From positions 66,730,446 through 66,794,445 of the forward strand of contig JAWZYU010000013.1 of the NCBI GenBank assembly GCA_038380435.1: 64,000 bases of DNA, given 5' to 3'. Shown piece after piece: positions 40,901 through 55,900 of this stretch. A program made the translations under genes and the position numbers. The notes below the pieces were generated by a model, which searched no databases, was not told the origin of the DNA, and worked only from the letters and a program-made list of their open reading frames with translations. Each line of letters starts with the position of its first letter. Positions within the stretch are counted from its first letter, which is position 1. Origin of the DNA: Ryuthela nishihirai (lineage: Eukaryota > Arthropoda > Arachnida > Araneae > Heptathelidae).

Positions 40901-43900
40901 AAATAATCATGAGAATAAATAAAAAGTTTTCATAAAGGAAAAGCATCCATCATCTAGTGACTTCATTTGTTTCCTTCAACTTAACACGAATCATCATTTC
41001 TGTGAGTTTACATCACTAATGAAAGTTACAACTTTATAGTAAACACCATTTTGTAATAATAAAGCAAGTGCGAAAAAAAATCCACCCCTCGGACTCGAAA
41101 TCTCCTAGTTACAATCTAGTTGCTCTACCATTTGAGCTAAGGCGGGACCTGCTTAAAGTAGGTTGTGATGGTTGAACTATGATGCTTTAATCATAAAGGA
41201 AAAGCATCCAACCTTAATGTGGTTCAAAGCATCCGGAAGTCCATGCGCTATTTATACCGATGGTGAACCAAGCTTTTTATAATCATTATCAAGTATTAAT
41301 ATACTTTCGGTTATTCAGATGAAGGATGGAAATAATCTTATATGTCATAGGTCGGTAACTTCATTGATAAGAAGGATTGAATTTCACTACAGTGATGGTC
41401 ACTTTGTAGTAATTAGGAAAATGGGTAAAGATCCAGATATCCACCTTCCGGATTTGAACATGGGATCTTTTGATTAAACTTTAGCTGCTCTGTCAGTTGC
41501 TTGATCTGCCATAATACTTAATAATTGGTATAGAGAACTTGGTTCAGAGTCTGTATAAAGAGTGCATGATGAACCATCATAATCTTCCTTAATCAAGTGT
41601 GAGATGCCTCCGCCTTAGTTCAACTGGCAGACCAAGAGACCCCGGGTTCGAGTCCGTGGGTCAGACATATGAATTTTTTCATACTTGCCAAATTATTACA
41701 AAATGACTATTACTGTAGTGAAATACCTAATAAACACCTCTGTTTATTTAAAATTTATTTCATGATACATGTACCTTTTTTTATGAACTGGCGCTGTATG
41801 ATGCCAATATGGAAAGTAGAGCCGTCACATGGTTTGTAGAAACACAAGTTCACACTGCTTGTGAAGACTAAAAGTGCAGATGTGACCAGATGCAGATGAA
41901 TAAAAAAGAATCAACATGGTATTCATCCATCATTGTGAATGATCATTCATTGTTGAAGAACCTGTCTTACTAAAAGTACAGAAATTCGATGCCTGTACTT
42001 CAGGAATGTCACGTGAATGGTTGATGAAGAATGGAAAATCAAATAATCGTAATGAGTTTTGATTTAATTAATCGGTTAAAATACTAAAGGTTGTTTCTTA
42101 TTTTTATAAATTTAGTACTTAATTTTTAAACTTCCAATAATATTTCAATATAATAATAAGAAATAAATTACTTTGCTTTGTATAGAATGGCTGATTTGCA
42201 CGTTAAACCTAAAAGATAAGAAAATCGAAGATTTTATTTGAAGAGATAAATGAGGTGTGCTTTTTGAGTTTTATAAGCTAATAATATATTATTATTTACC
42301 ATTTTCATCATCCTATTGGTAAGAATTACTATTGTTCAAAGGTGCAAATTTGGAAAATGAAAACCTTCATTTTCTGTTGTTGGTCTCAGTTTCCGTTGTT
42401 TCGATTTACATCGGTATCTTCCGGAACGTATCTACCGTGTAAATCGAAGGATGGATGCATCTTCATATCTTTTATTTCAAAATCTGGACATCATCCATTA
42501 AAAACTCCATCTTCTTACGATTGATATTTTTGAACCTAGAGTTGGTGAAAGTCAAATATTAAAATTATTGCTATCCTACGGCTTATACGACTGTTGATAT
42601 TTTCAGTTATATATCCACTGGCATTGGATCTTCTATCTGTTCTGGGCTCTATAAATAAATAAAATGAATACATAAATAAGCAATACTGGTATCATTTTAC
42701 TTCGAGTACACGTATCCCAATATTTTTTTCCTTACTACTTACTAGATTTTTTTCAGATTTTTTGTGCAGTTTTCCTTTCTGCGCTTTTATTGATCCTGAT
42801 GGCCGTTATTTGGTGGAACGTTATGTCATCACATCCATTCCCAGCCTTCGAGCTCTATGCCTCCTACAAGAGAGACTGTCTCAACTGCGCAAGCTCCAAG
42901 GGATAAGGAAGCTTAAGGTAAGCAAAAAGAATGACTTCAGCTTCTGATATTTCTTTTATAACTTAAAATCATTGGTTTTGGGCTTTATACTATGAAGTCA
43001 GCCTTCGACGGCCGGATGCAAAGCTAACACGGGTACCTTAAATGCACCTTTCTGAAAACAGTGAACATTCAGTCAAATATATGACTTCAGATACTGGGAT
43101 GGTAACACGTTTCCATTAGCATTTGCGTATGGCGTGTATTTCGTAAGCTAAAGCTGTATCTTGAAGCCTGTGGTACATATAATTGTAATGTAGGCACAAC
43201 TGTCTTATAAACCTTTCTTCCCTCTCACATTTAAAACCACTGAAATGCAGAACTCAGAAAACAGCAAATGTTGTCTTTATTTTCTACTTTTTTGTTGAAA
43301 AAGGAATACTTATTATAAGATTGTACTTCGAACCTTGAGCAGAATTTAGGCTGAGCTGTAACTGACAACCTGACAAATTAAGGCGAATGTTGTCATTTCA
43401 ATATGTACAGAAAAATTAGCAATGTTGCCAATCCTTCTACGAATTTTAAAGCTCTATTTGTCGCATGTCAATTTCGGTCAGGATATCAGTGATCAAAGTA
43501 TTAAAGTTAAAGAGGCTCATTAGACCATAATAATGATTTTTATTACGTAAACACTTTTTATAAATCATTGGGCTTTAACACTTTGTGAAAAAACTGTAAA
43601 TGGAAACTAAAAGGGTTTAATTCAAAAGTTTATATTATTTCTCTGTTTGGAATTAAATTTTGAATTCATATTATTCTGAATCCGTCTTTGGATCTTTTCC
43701 ACATATTGCACTCGACTATTCAGTGTCTAACTTTTTACTTCATATGTGGTCGCTGTTACTCATAATTTTTTGATGGACAGCTCACTCCTCTTATTTGAGA
43801 GAGAGTTTCTGGCTCTTCTGGACACGCATGAGTGGCCAGATGGAAAAAGTCCACTTGCGGGATACTGCTGTCATGAGTTTCAGATACAGGTTTGAGTACA

Positions 43901-46900
43901 AATCCTTTTTTTCTGGGAAGAATATCCTTACTACCTGTAAAATCAGGATCTGCTTCTTCTATGACCTAAGAGAAGAAGCAAGCTTGCAACTCAGGTAATC
44001 TTCTAAAAGAGGAAAAAGTAAACAGGGGCGCATGATAGCATTAACTCTACTTCTGGTGGCCTTTAAGGAAATTTAAATATACATTCATTCGAGACACTTG
44101 AATGGAAATGATAACATTAGTGAGTCAGTGATTGATCAAAGAGTAATCAGTGGTAAAAAATTAGTTTGGTTAGTAACTAGAAAGAAGAAAACCAACGAGT
44201 AGTGTGAGAACGGTCAGTTTATGTCAGAAGAATATGAAGATCGGTCTAGTTTGGAATAGTGTAGTAACGTGAGAAAAGTTTAGTTTAAAAGTTACCTTTA
44301 TTAGCAAGGAAAGAGCGAGAGCAGAGAAATAGGGAGTCATCCAGGAGCCCTCGGTAGAAAGAAATATCTACTAACCAATGTAAAAGAAAAGTAGAACATT
44401 CTTCCCAGTAGTGATTTCATATCATTCAAGTTTAATTGCTTTACATAGGAAGTATTGATTAATCAAGGGTATTTAATGTTAAACCTGCAAGTGTTTCCTA
44501 TTACGTTGTTCTGTCGTAGCTAATGGCGGTTTAAATAATGTAGATATGAATAAATAATGCGATTTTCTTAAACTTCTATGCTACTATAGAATGAGGGTAG
44601 TTCAGTTGGTAGCACATCAAGCTAATAATAACCAGGTAAAGGAAGGGGAGGGCTGTCAGTTCAGTATGGCCTACTGATCTGGTCATCTATGGCCACTTTT
44701 TTCTTTTTTTTCAACCCTGCTGAGGAGTGGTCAACTTCACAGGGTTCTGGTGCTGACTATTTATACCCACTAGACTGGACTTGTTTATGGATTTGAGCTT
44801 GATTATTGATCCTGGACTTGCTGCACTGGTGGGCCTCTGTTGAGGGAGAGTCTGCCGCTGTGTTTTCTGTTTGCTTCTGGGTTGCCAGCTCTAAGTGAAC
44901 AGAGGCATGGGATACCTTATATCAGCTGGTGGATAATCCTAATCAGAGGCCATCGCATGTACTTGAACCTTACTTAGCTAGTTGGGCATCGTCAAGCCTA
45001 AACTGGAGTAATGTGTCTCAGGCAGGCCATGTGGCTCTTGAAAAAGTCCACTTGAAAAGGTGGTGCCTGAAGTTCCTACCTGCATCGGTGACTTCAGCCT
45101 TTAGCAGAGGAGGAACAGGTCTTTGCCCCATGCCTGCGATCAAAGGGCTGTTTGATATTGTTGGCCCTATCAATCTCAATAAACCTAATTTCTTTAAAAA
45201 TCCTACTAATCATTTTCTCTCTGCAGGAACGTGGAACGTGAGGACATTACATAGAGATTATTCTCTTGATGTCCTCATGCAGGAATTCCAGCGCTATAAC
45301 CTAGATATTCTAGGCTTGCAAGAGACCAGATGGACAGGTAAAGGTGAGATACTTAAATTAACTTTAAATTTCTCTTTACAGGGAGGGAGGATGAAAAGCA
45401 TCACCAAGGCGTGGGTCTGCTGCTCAGCAGACATGCTAGTGATGCTCTTCTAGGATATGAGTGCATTAATGAAAGGTTTCTTACAGCAAAATTTCAGACA
45501 AGCATTAAAGACTTGAATGTTATCTGCTGTTATGACCCCACTGAGGATGCCGATGAGGATGAGAAGGATAGGTTTTATGGACAACTTCAGGATATTTTGA
45601 ATTCTGTCAAGAAAGGAGATATTACCCTTGTTCTAGGTGACTTCAATGCCAAAGTTGGTACTGACTCTGACCTTTGGGGAAGAGTAATAGGCCCTTTTGG
45701 TATTGGTAGCTGCAATCACAATGGGCAACGTCTCCTACAGGTAAGTAAACTCAATGGTTTCAGAATAACTAACACATATTACAAACACCGCGACATACAT
45801 AAATACACATGGGTTTTACCTGATGGGCTGCATAGGAATATGATTGATTATATATTAATTAACAGCAAATGGGCTAGTTCTGTTAGAAATACCAGGGCAT
45901 ATAGGGGAGCTGAAATTGGATCTGACCATTACCTTGTTAAAAGTGTCTTGCAACTTAAATTTAAAAAGTGTTGTGCTAGGGTTAAAAAATATTAGTTTAA
46001 TATCGAAGCTCTGAAAGACCCAGTTATAGCTAAAGCTTACCATGATAGGTTACTTAGTCATTATGACTGTCATGGTTTGATTAATACTGAAGTTCAGGAA
46101 GAATGGGGCCATTTTAACAGGCTTTTTTGGAAACTAACAGTACTCTTTTAGGGAAAAAAGGAGCAGAAGATACAGAATTATTTAAGTGATAAGGCACTTG
46201 AGGTTATTTCAGGAAGAAGGAACTGCAGGAATGTCCTTAATCAGTACCCTACTAGTCCTAATAGAAAGCATTACAAAGAACTTAATAAACGTGTAAAGGA
46301 TCAGTTAGCTACTGATAAGAATCTTTGGCTTGATGGTTTGGCTGACAAAGCCGAGGAGGCAGTTAGACAGCACAACAGCAGAGAGCTGTACCAGATAGTT
46401 AATGTTTTGTGTGGTAGAAAACGGACAGGTATACAAGGATTGAAGGATAAAAAAGGTAAGGTTATAGAAGGGGCGGATTCTGTCATGACTAGGTGGGCTG
46501 AGCATTTCAGTGATGTTCTAAACAATGTGGTTAGTTCTACTCCCATTGTTTGTAATGATGATGGCCCTATAACCTATAACTTTAATGTTGGCCCTATAAC
46601 ACAATCTGAAGTTATTTTGGCTATCTCTAAACTTAAACTTCATAAATCCCCAGGGGTAGGTGAAATTACTACAGAAATGCTCAGAGCTGGGAATGTTTCG
46701 GTTACCACTTGGAAGACTGAAATTTTGAATAACTTTTATGATAAAGGCATGGTTCCTAAAGATTTTACCAGAGCTATTATTATCCCTATTTTCAAAAAAA
46801 GGTGATCGCAGTTCTTGTGATAACTATAGGGGGTATCAGCCTACTCTCTGTTCCAGGTAAAGTTGTTTCCATGATTGTGCTTAATAGAATTAAGAATCTG

Positions 46901-49900
46901 GTTGACAGGCAATTGCGTGATGAGCAATGTGGATTCAGAAGTGGTAAGGGGTGTGTAGATCAGATATTTTCACTTAGGCAGATTCTTGAGAAATGTTTAG
47001 AGTTTCAGAAACCTTTGGTTGCAACTTTGTTGATTTCAAAAAGGCTTTCGACTCTGTTGATCGTCATAATTTGTGGTTGATTGTGAAATCATATGGTATA
47101 CCAGACAAGTTAGTTAACATAATGAAAGCTCTCTATAATAACACTGAGTCATGTGTGAGAGTTGGTAAGTCTTGTAGCAATTGGTTTAGCATTACGTCTG
47201 GTGTTCGACAAGGGTGAATCTTGTCTCCTTTTCACTTTAGTTTGGTTTTTGATTATGTTATGCGAAATTCACTTCAAGGGAAAGATTTTGGCCTTAATTG
47301 GGCTGGAGATACGAAAATTTCTGATTTAGATTATGCTGATGATTTAATCCTTTTGGCAAATGATGTTGATGAGATGAACTCTTTCATTCGAGCTGTTGAT
47401 GAGACTGGTAGTAGAGTAGGTTTGGTTATAAACAGAGAGAAAACTAAAATGATGAAAATTGGTGAGGCAGGTTGTGATTCAGTTAATCTGAATGGTTGCA
47501 GTCTTGAGCAGGTGTCACAGTTTAATTACCTTGGGAGCTATGTAACTGATACTGGTGATGTGCGGCATGAGATTAACAGACGAATAGGTATTGCTGCCGG
47601 GACTTTTAAGAATCTATGGAGATTGTGGAGAAATAGGCGTAAGGCGCGACCTAAAGACTAAAATTAGACTGTATAATAATTTGGTTCTTTCTAGGGTTAG
47701 TTATGGTAGTGAAACTTGGACACTATGTAAACAAGATAACAGGAAACTAGATGCTTTTGATTCTAGATGCTTATGCAGTATCTTGGGTATTAGGTGGTTC
47801 AACTTTGTAACTAATGATGAGGTTAGGCAAAGGAGTCTGCAACCTCCTTTAAGCAGCATATTGTGCAGAGAGAGACTCCGCTGTTTGGCCATGTTGCCCG
47901 TATGGATAATTATAGATTGGCGAATAAGGTTATGAACAGTGTGCCTAGAGGCCTCAGAAGGAGAGGGAGACCTAGGATGCGGTGGGCAGACAATGTCAAA
48001 CAGGACCTCGTTAGAATTGGTGTGCAGTGGCCGGATGCAGCAGATGTAGCTCAGGACAGATATGCTTGGAGAATTAAACTGCACGGTCTGGTTGGACCTC
48101 CGTAGCCCATGGCTGCTTGAGGAGGAGGATGAGGATGCAGGTCGAGCATTGTGATTTGTCTCTGCCAACCCTCATTCTGCAATCTGTGAGAAAGAACTTC
48201 TAAAACTCTATTTGCCATTTAGCACCTGTCCAGTGCATTCTCTATCCTTCTCTGATTTCTTGGGGTCTTTGTATCTGGTCATTTAGAACAATTGTGCAAA
48301 AAAAATGCCGCTCGGAAGGTAAAGTAAATCTACCCTCTACGTCACTGATCTCTATGTAGACTCTTTCCGCAGGGAATAGGGACTGCTCCTTCTAGCAATA
48401 TTAAAAACCATGCAAGAAATGTATTTAACAATACAGTCGGCTAACAATTGTATAGTCATTTGAAGGTAGTGATATTTTTATTAGCATTCTCTCTAGTCTT
48501 AGACCTGTGTATTTCTTTAACTCAGTTTGTTATCTCCAGTTAGATATAATAAAAAGTTTCTATTACTTCACTATCAGTTATATAATTACCAGAAATCATT
48601 CGGCGCTTTCTGCACCTCTTGATCACCGTCACTTTCACCTCTATCTGACCTTGAATATTACATAGAATCTCAAATTTCTTAACGTTTCTGACATCTATTC
48701 TTAATAATAAAATTCATTGATGAATTTGGCTATTTCGGATCTATGATCCTAAATAGCCCAATTCATGAATTCTTCTAGCTCTCTAGCACTGGTATATTGA
48801 AATTTGACCTTTGACATCGGATGAACATTTTCACAACGTTTCTGAGATCTAAGACCCTAAATGTCTTTAATCGTCAATTTTTAATTAACTAACACTGGTA
48901 GATCTAAATTTGACCTTTGACCTTGAAGAACCTTCCATATCGGATATGGAATATATATCATAGAAATGGATTATATATCTTCCATTTCGTAATGTTTCCA
49001 AGATCTACAACGGGAAACACACCCAGACACATATGTTTATGTTTCTACCACATATAAATTTGACCTTGAAAAATACGTCAGAGGTCAAATTATAGATATT
49101 TCGAGATATGCGATCTATTTCAATGGTTCCTAACTTTTTTACACCAGACCACCACATTCCCAAATCTCATTTGAGTTGCGGACGCCCACTACACATTTAA
49201 CAGTTTAATGACTTAAAATCTTTAAATGCTGGCCAATGAGGGAATAGGCCTATATTAAATAATACAAGTTGCTATTTACTGCAACAAAATAAGTAAAATG
49301 CATGGATGTAGATGTAACTGATGATGTAATGGATGCAGATGTGATGTGTCCCTATGCTCAGTAGTCGGCAGCGGTGGTTGAGAATTAATTAAATATGAAA
49401 AATTTTCTATTATTGGCACGGCGGACCAGAGTTTGGGAAGCATTTATCTAGATTATTTCCCTGGATGCATATTTTCAGACCTCTTTCATTTCTGCATCGT
49501 AGTTAGAATTAGCGTGATCCCCTGTCAGTCAGTCACTCACAATCATCTACATACAGTATTACATAAGTATTAAATTTCAAGTTATTTTCTTCCTTGCAGT
49601 TTCCGTATTTTGGTCATAAAAAGAATGTTTTTCCTTCCCACGAGAATCAGTTGTAGTTTAGAACTGCATAAGTTTTCATAAAACTGTAAAAGATTTATCA
49701 CGTTTCAATTTTTTAAACTATTTTTCTATTAGGTGTTGGCTGTTGGCAACCCAAAGATGACATATTCAGACATTCCAGAGATTCCATTCTCAGGAACGGA
49801 AGCTGAAAACGTGAGACGTGTTTTTGGTACAGAACAATGTCAACTGGCAGTGAAAGACAAGGCCACAAAGGAATTGGTGTTAAATGAAATAAAAAATGTG

Positions 49901-52900
49901 GACATTCTCCATCTGGCCACTCATGCGTGTCCAGAAGAGCCAGAAGTAAGCAGCATTCTTCTTGTTAGTAATAAAACATTTAAATTAAGGATGTATAGTT
50001 ATTCTCTCTGGTGAAAGAAAGAAAGCAGAGCTTTTTATCTTCTAATACCTGATTCAATTTGTTTTTGCTTTTTGAAAAATATCTGATTTTTTTTGTTTTT
50101 TGAAAAAATAACGTTTGAAGTTTAATTCTGAAATTCAAATTTAGGCTGGACTTTAAACTTCATTTTAAAAAATTCTCTTTAGCTGAACTTTAAACATATC
50201 GCTTTAAATTTGAAATCCTGGGGCTGCAAGAAAGTACTCTGCACAAGATAAATATGTAGGAGGGAGTTTCATCATGCTTAAGGTAGAATAAAACTCTGCA
50301 GGCTGGGTAAATAAGTAGTAATTTATAATTTAGGACGATTTCCACGAAATTTAAACCCTAAATCACCCTTCCTTTAACAAGCCTGTGGGTGTGTTAGTTA
50401 CAGTTTTCTCAATATTTTGCTCACTGCATTTGCATTTTCGTACTAACAAAACCAATTACTGTCATTTACAGAAGTATTCAAACAGACAAATTCGGAAAGA
50501 AATTTTTAATTCAAATATCAGTTCCGTAAAATCGAGAGACGATTTTTTTTTATGAATCCATTCATTTTTATTATCATGAAGATGAAATATTCATAAAAAT
50601 GAATGAAATTATAACTTTTTTTTCAGTACATGAAGAGTCTTATTGAATATATAAATTCTAGTATTTAAGGAGTATGATTTCAGTTTTGTACTGTATGTCG
50701 CTAAAAGTGTTCATGCTGTTTTGTTTGCTGTGTAGGAAGAAAATGCCGCTCAGCAAGGAGATTACATCATGAGAGGCTTTTTGATGCTCGCCTCATCTGG
50801 TGAAGACTGTGACGGTTTTTTGAATGCTCATGAAATCGCGAATGTCACATGCAATTGTCAGTTGGTACTGCTGAGTTGTTGCGAGACTGGACTGGGCAAG
50901 GTGACTGGTCAGTGGGCATTGTCTCCTATTTTTAATGAGATATATTAAAAAATTAATATAATAAATTATAATTAAATTTAATGAGATTTTTAGTTTAATT
51001 ATGCGCTTTGTTAGTGTGTGAGAAAATTTCATGTACAAAAATAAATCATTATAATGTTTTGATTAAGATATCACTTAGGAAGCTGAAGCTCAGAGATGCA
51101 AATGGCGCGCTCAGTTCATAATTAGATAACATTAACAGTATAGTGATCATGAGGCTCATTCAGTGAATGGGAGAAATATGTTTTTAAAATACCGGGTTAT
51201 TATGAAGGAACTTGAGAAATTTTGGTTGGATGTCTTGAGAATGGTTGGCCGTACATATTTGAAATTTCACAGCTTGGTTATGGGAACCATATGCTGATAG
51301 GATTGAGGTTTCTTCCATCACAAGTAATGCAGCATTCTTTGGATGAGATCAATGAATGATACATACCATTTATATGAGATGAAAATGTCTTTCTTTGGGT
51401 GCCATGGTCACAACTGGTCTTCATTGTGATTCAATTTATTTTCAAGGCGATATTTTATCCGCTGGATGATGAGCATTACAGCCACTATAGTATCTGGTGT
51501 ATGTATCTGTTTCCCCTGATGATAGCTCCCTTAGTAAATTACATGAGGGATAGTACAATAGACTAGGGTTTTGGACAGCCACAATACTAGAACTCCCCCG
51601 GTGTTAATATTAGAAAACCTACAGCTAATTTATCCATCCTATAAATGATTCTGTTATTAAAATGTTCTCTCATAGTATCGTATAAAGTAATCACAATGTA
51701 AGAATGTCCAGAATTTTCCATAAAGATTGTAGTATGCAACTATTAGACCAACCCTTTAGCACTTGCATAACAGTACCAGAGTTCAAAACAATACTATTCA
51801 GCGGTTTAGTGCCTGTCCAGTGATGACATTGCTGTAACTTCAATTAAGAATATCTAACTATGATATCTATTGTGAAGTGCAATGTGGTGAGATGACTGTT
51901 GTATACGGGTTTATCTTCCAACACGATAAAATTTCATGGTTCCACAATAACAGTCAGATTGAATTGAGACTTGTCCGTCCACACGATGCTATTAGACCAA
52001 TGCCTGTTAACATGCAATCAAATTAAATTACAAAATAAAATAAGTGTAATTTAATATTATGCTGGGCAAAAAATACTAATTCTATCAGATAATTAGAATC
52101 TATAGCTGGAACATTTTGAAATTGGTAGGGCGCTGTGGAGTTTCTTTCCCATGCATTTTAGGCAGGGAAATCGAGACACTGAAGATGCACTTCTTCTTGT
52201 CTCTTCTCAATTGGGGTCTGTGGTGCTTGTGATCCCAAGTCCTTTATCTGTTACGTAGACTGTTTCCACAATTTTTTTCATGAGATAAGGAACAGCTCGA
52301 GTTGAACGTGATATGCAAGGAATCTTGAGTATATATAGTGATACTCCCTAAATACTGCTGCAGTGTTGCTTCCATTAGTGAAATAGAAATTAATCAGCTT
52401 GGCATCTTGGTATCATATTATCTTAAGAACTGTTCCGCTAAAGAGCGAACAATTTAATATTTATATACTGCTCTCCAAATACCATGGAAATCGGGCAACA
52501 CTAGCAAGTGTGTGAGCAAGAAAGCCGGAACTACTTATTGGACAGAACTCCGGAAAATATGTAACTTACCAAAATCAAATTCCTTATTTCTATAAGTGAA
52601 ATTGTTCTCCTGAACTGTTAAACTCATTTTAGAAGACACACACTCAGTGTACCATGCCAATTGACGCTTGATATGGGCTGAACCTGTGCACTCAACTGGA
52701 AAGTGCCATCTGGACTAGAGTCTTCAATTACAGTCAACTGCATTTTCAATGACTGTTTTATGGTGTAATGCTTAAAGTTACTAACAGAGGATGATTGTTC
52801 GCCGGTAGCTCAATGGTCAGAGCACCTGACATGTTATCAGGAGGTTGTGGGTTCAGATCCCATCTGGCTAATGACAATTTTTTCACTATATTATTCTAAC

Positions 52901-55900
52901 AAATTACTGCCAGGTGTATATCTGAGAAATTCTATTATTTCAACACTCAGTTCTCCAAATTATGGCCATCTCCCTCCAGCTTATATAAGTGGAAGCGAAC
53001 TTCGAAGCTCTTTAACTTCTAAATTAAGCGTTTGATGACAAAATGTAACCAAAGATCTCGATCAAATTTATCTAAATATCGTTTTTCAATAATGTCCTCT
53101 TTGTACTTAAAGGGTTAAAGGTTCTGTAATTTTAGTAACATTTTAATACTGATTGTATGTATTTGTAATGATGATTAAAAATCAGAAGCTTCGTCAATTG
53201 CTAGTTTAAATAAATAAAAAAATTTCCTATAAGCTTCTGATTCTCGCAATTTCCGATCGCAGCCTGTTATTATAACACTCTATAGAGAAGATATGTGAGG
53301 AAGACGAGACCTCAGCACAAAGACAAGAAAGGAAACATCCATACATTATCTGGGGCAAGAACCGAGGTCCTTTTGATCAGTAATCAATTGTATGTTATAT
53401 ATTTTGTTATGCTCATAAAATTTAAAAAAGGAAACTTCATTCTTCTGATATCCAACAACTTAAAAATAAAAATTCCAAGATGCAGAGTTCAAGATGCTAA
53501 GCCTTAAAAATGTAATTTATTCCAAGCTAAATAAAAGTCAACTGTAAGTAATAATGATGCACTGTAAACATCAGGGCTATAAATAGACTATAAAATTGAC
53601 CATAAATATGTGAAACAATATCGATATTAATAGCTCTTGATGCTAATTTTATAGACGAAACATATCTTGGTACTGTCTTCAGAAAAGAATCCAATTTCTT
53701 GGTACTGTTTTCAGAAAAGAATCTTGGTCACATTACTCTTAGGAGACTACTTGCTCTGGGAATTCAGGTCACACAGCATTTTTAAACCACGTTAAAATCA
53801 GTGTTCCAAATCTAAATTCTAATAAGTTTTCTTTTTGTCAGGTGATGGTGTTGTTGGTCTTTATCGTGCATTTCTTCTTGCTGGAGCAGCTGGAGTGTTG
53901 GTGACTCTGTGGAAAATTTCTGATTGCACAACTCAGCTGTTTATGGAGAAATTTTATTCCGTTTTTAAAGTAAGTCTTAAAGTTAAAATAATAAAAGAAA
54001 TCAGAATTTTTTTATTGATATCTAATGATATGTATATATGTAAAGCAATCCTGCAATGCCAGGCGAATATTGCATAAAGAAAATTTATTTAAAATATAGA
54101 AACATATTAATATAACCATACGACATATTATAACTACTTATTTGGATTATATATGGAACAGTTCTATATTGAGCACTATAAAAATTGACAGTCCTAAAGA
54201 TTTCAAAGATTTACAAGTTGTAGATGCATGCCATGTGGAATTAAATACAGAAATAAATGTTTTTAATTTGTGATATATAATAAATCAGCTTTTTATCTTA
54301 TATAATTTTTCGTTTTATTTTTAAAAGTAGCGCTTTACATTAGATATTATGGCAGGTATTTAAGACAGGCGATTTCTGTCGTTAATACAGCATGATAAGT
54401 AAGACTGGATGCTCATGCCATGGGATTTATCATTTTCGGAAACTACTACTGATTTCTTTTTTTATGTGTGAGGAGATTTCTTTATTTTGAGTTTGGAAGT
54501 ACTTTCAGAAATAACATTTTAAGATTTTAAAAGTCGTCAACTGGCTTAGTATGATTCTAATAGGAATTCTGTTTTGGCATAATTTGTATCTATGCTGAAC
54601 AAAATTATTTTTCCATTCCTACGATGACTTTTCAAAATACTTTTTCAATTGTTGAAACTTAATAAAACATATTATTAGTGCTTTTCTGAAGAAGAAATTA
54701 TTATGCATTAATGGCTGTAGTTCAAAGTATATATACATATGGATTTAAATATGATTGGAAAATATACAGTTAAAATCATTTTTCAGAAAGATGCAAAGAT
54801 TTGCTTATACGAATAAAAATCGTTCATATACAAAGAAAAATATTGAATGTCCAAGTTTTTACTGAATATGCAAGAATGCAAACTTGAATTAAAATAATTT
54901 AAATTTGTTTATTACATGCTTAATGAAATTATCTGTAATATAACCTATTTTTAATAGTAACCAAGAAAATTATTGTTTGTACCATAGTAAGATAGCAATA
55001 TTATCATACACTATTATACCGTTCTAAAATAATCAAATTGCGTTGTAAAAGGAAGCAAAATTCCCCATATACCTAATTCTCAAGCAGCTATAGGCTAGAG
55101 TGATTCCCATTTGATGTATGACTTAGTTTTTCAAGCATGTTTGATTTGAACAACAACCACGGGAGTCCAAATCTAATAATCTAATAAATATAAGGTGCTT
55201 TCAATGACATAAAGAGTGTGGACACTTATTTAATGTCCACACTCTTATGTCTTATGTCATTGACAAGAGACTGGGTGTTCATTACACAGTAAGAGTTTAC
55301 CCTTCGTTTTTTAGGTTTCAAAAATTTTTCTTTAAAAAAGTTTGTAATATGCACAATATATTTTAGCCTACATTACATATTAACATTCTCAAAGAGAGGG
55401 GGGGGGGCATGCCCCTCAAAATTAAGGCCCTGCTTACCAATATGCCAATAAGCGTTTTTAATCTTATAGAGGGGATGAAATAGAGGTATTATTGAAATTT
55501 TCTCTTATTGTAAGAAATAGAGGTGTTACTGAATTACTGATTTTAATTAAATTTAAAATTTTTTAACTTTCGCAATGTTCCACATAGGAAAACGTCACCA
55601 AAATTGAGAAATATCTCTAAAACAATAGTTGAAAAGTAGTGTATAAATGTACTTATAAAATTTATTTTTATGAAAAAGACATTTTCATAGAAGAGGTTTG
55701 TAAAACTAAATTTTGAGAGAAACCTTTAAGACAGAACCTTATATGACTTTAAAAATTGATATTGAATGCTTAATTTAAAAATATATTATTTTCTACTTTA
55801 AAGGTACTATAATATATTATTTTATAAATGCATTAAGTATATTATTTTCTACAGTGCATTTTAAAAGTATTGCAAAAACTTGATTTTTTAGTTTTCTACC

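Noticed and set aside
50736..50760. AAATGCCGCTCAGCAAGG at the start of the catalytic Cys exon resembles the SINE A 3' end GTGCCGCTCAGAGG, suggesting exonisation
   Set aside because: Only about 14 bases match and no further SINE sequence is seen on either side; chance is sufficient.
52797..52870. tRNA gene
   Set aside because: The anticodon loop lacks T33, the acceptor stem has a mismatch, and the downstream tail is shared with other family B SINE copies.
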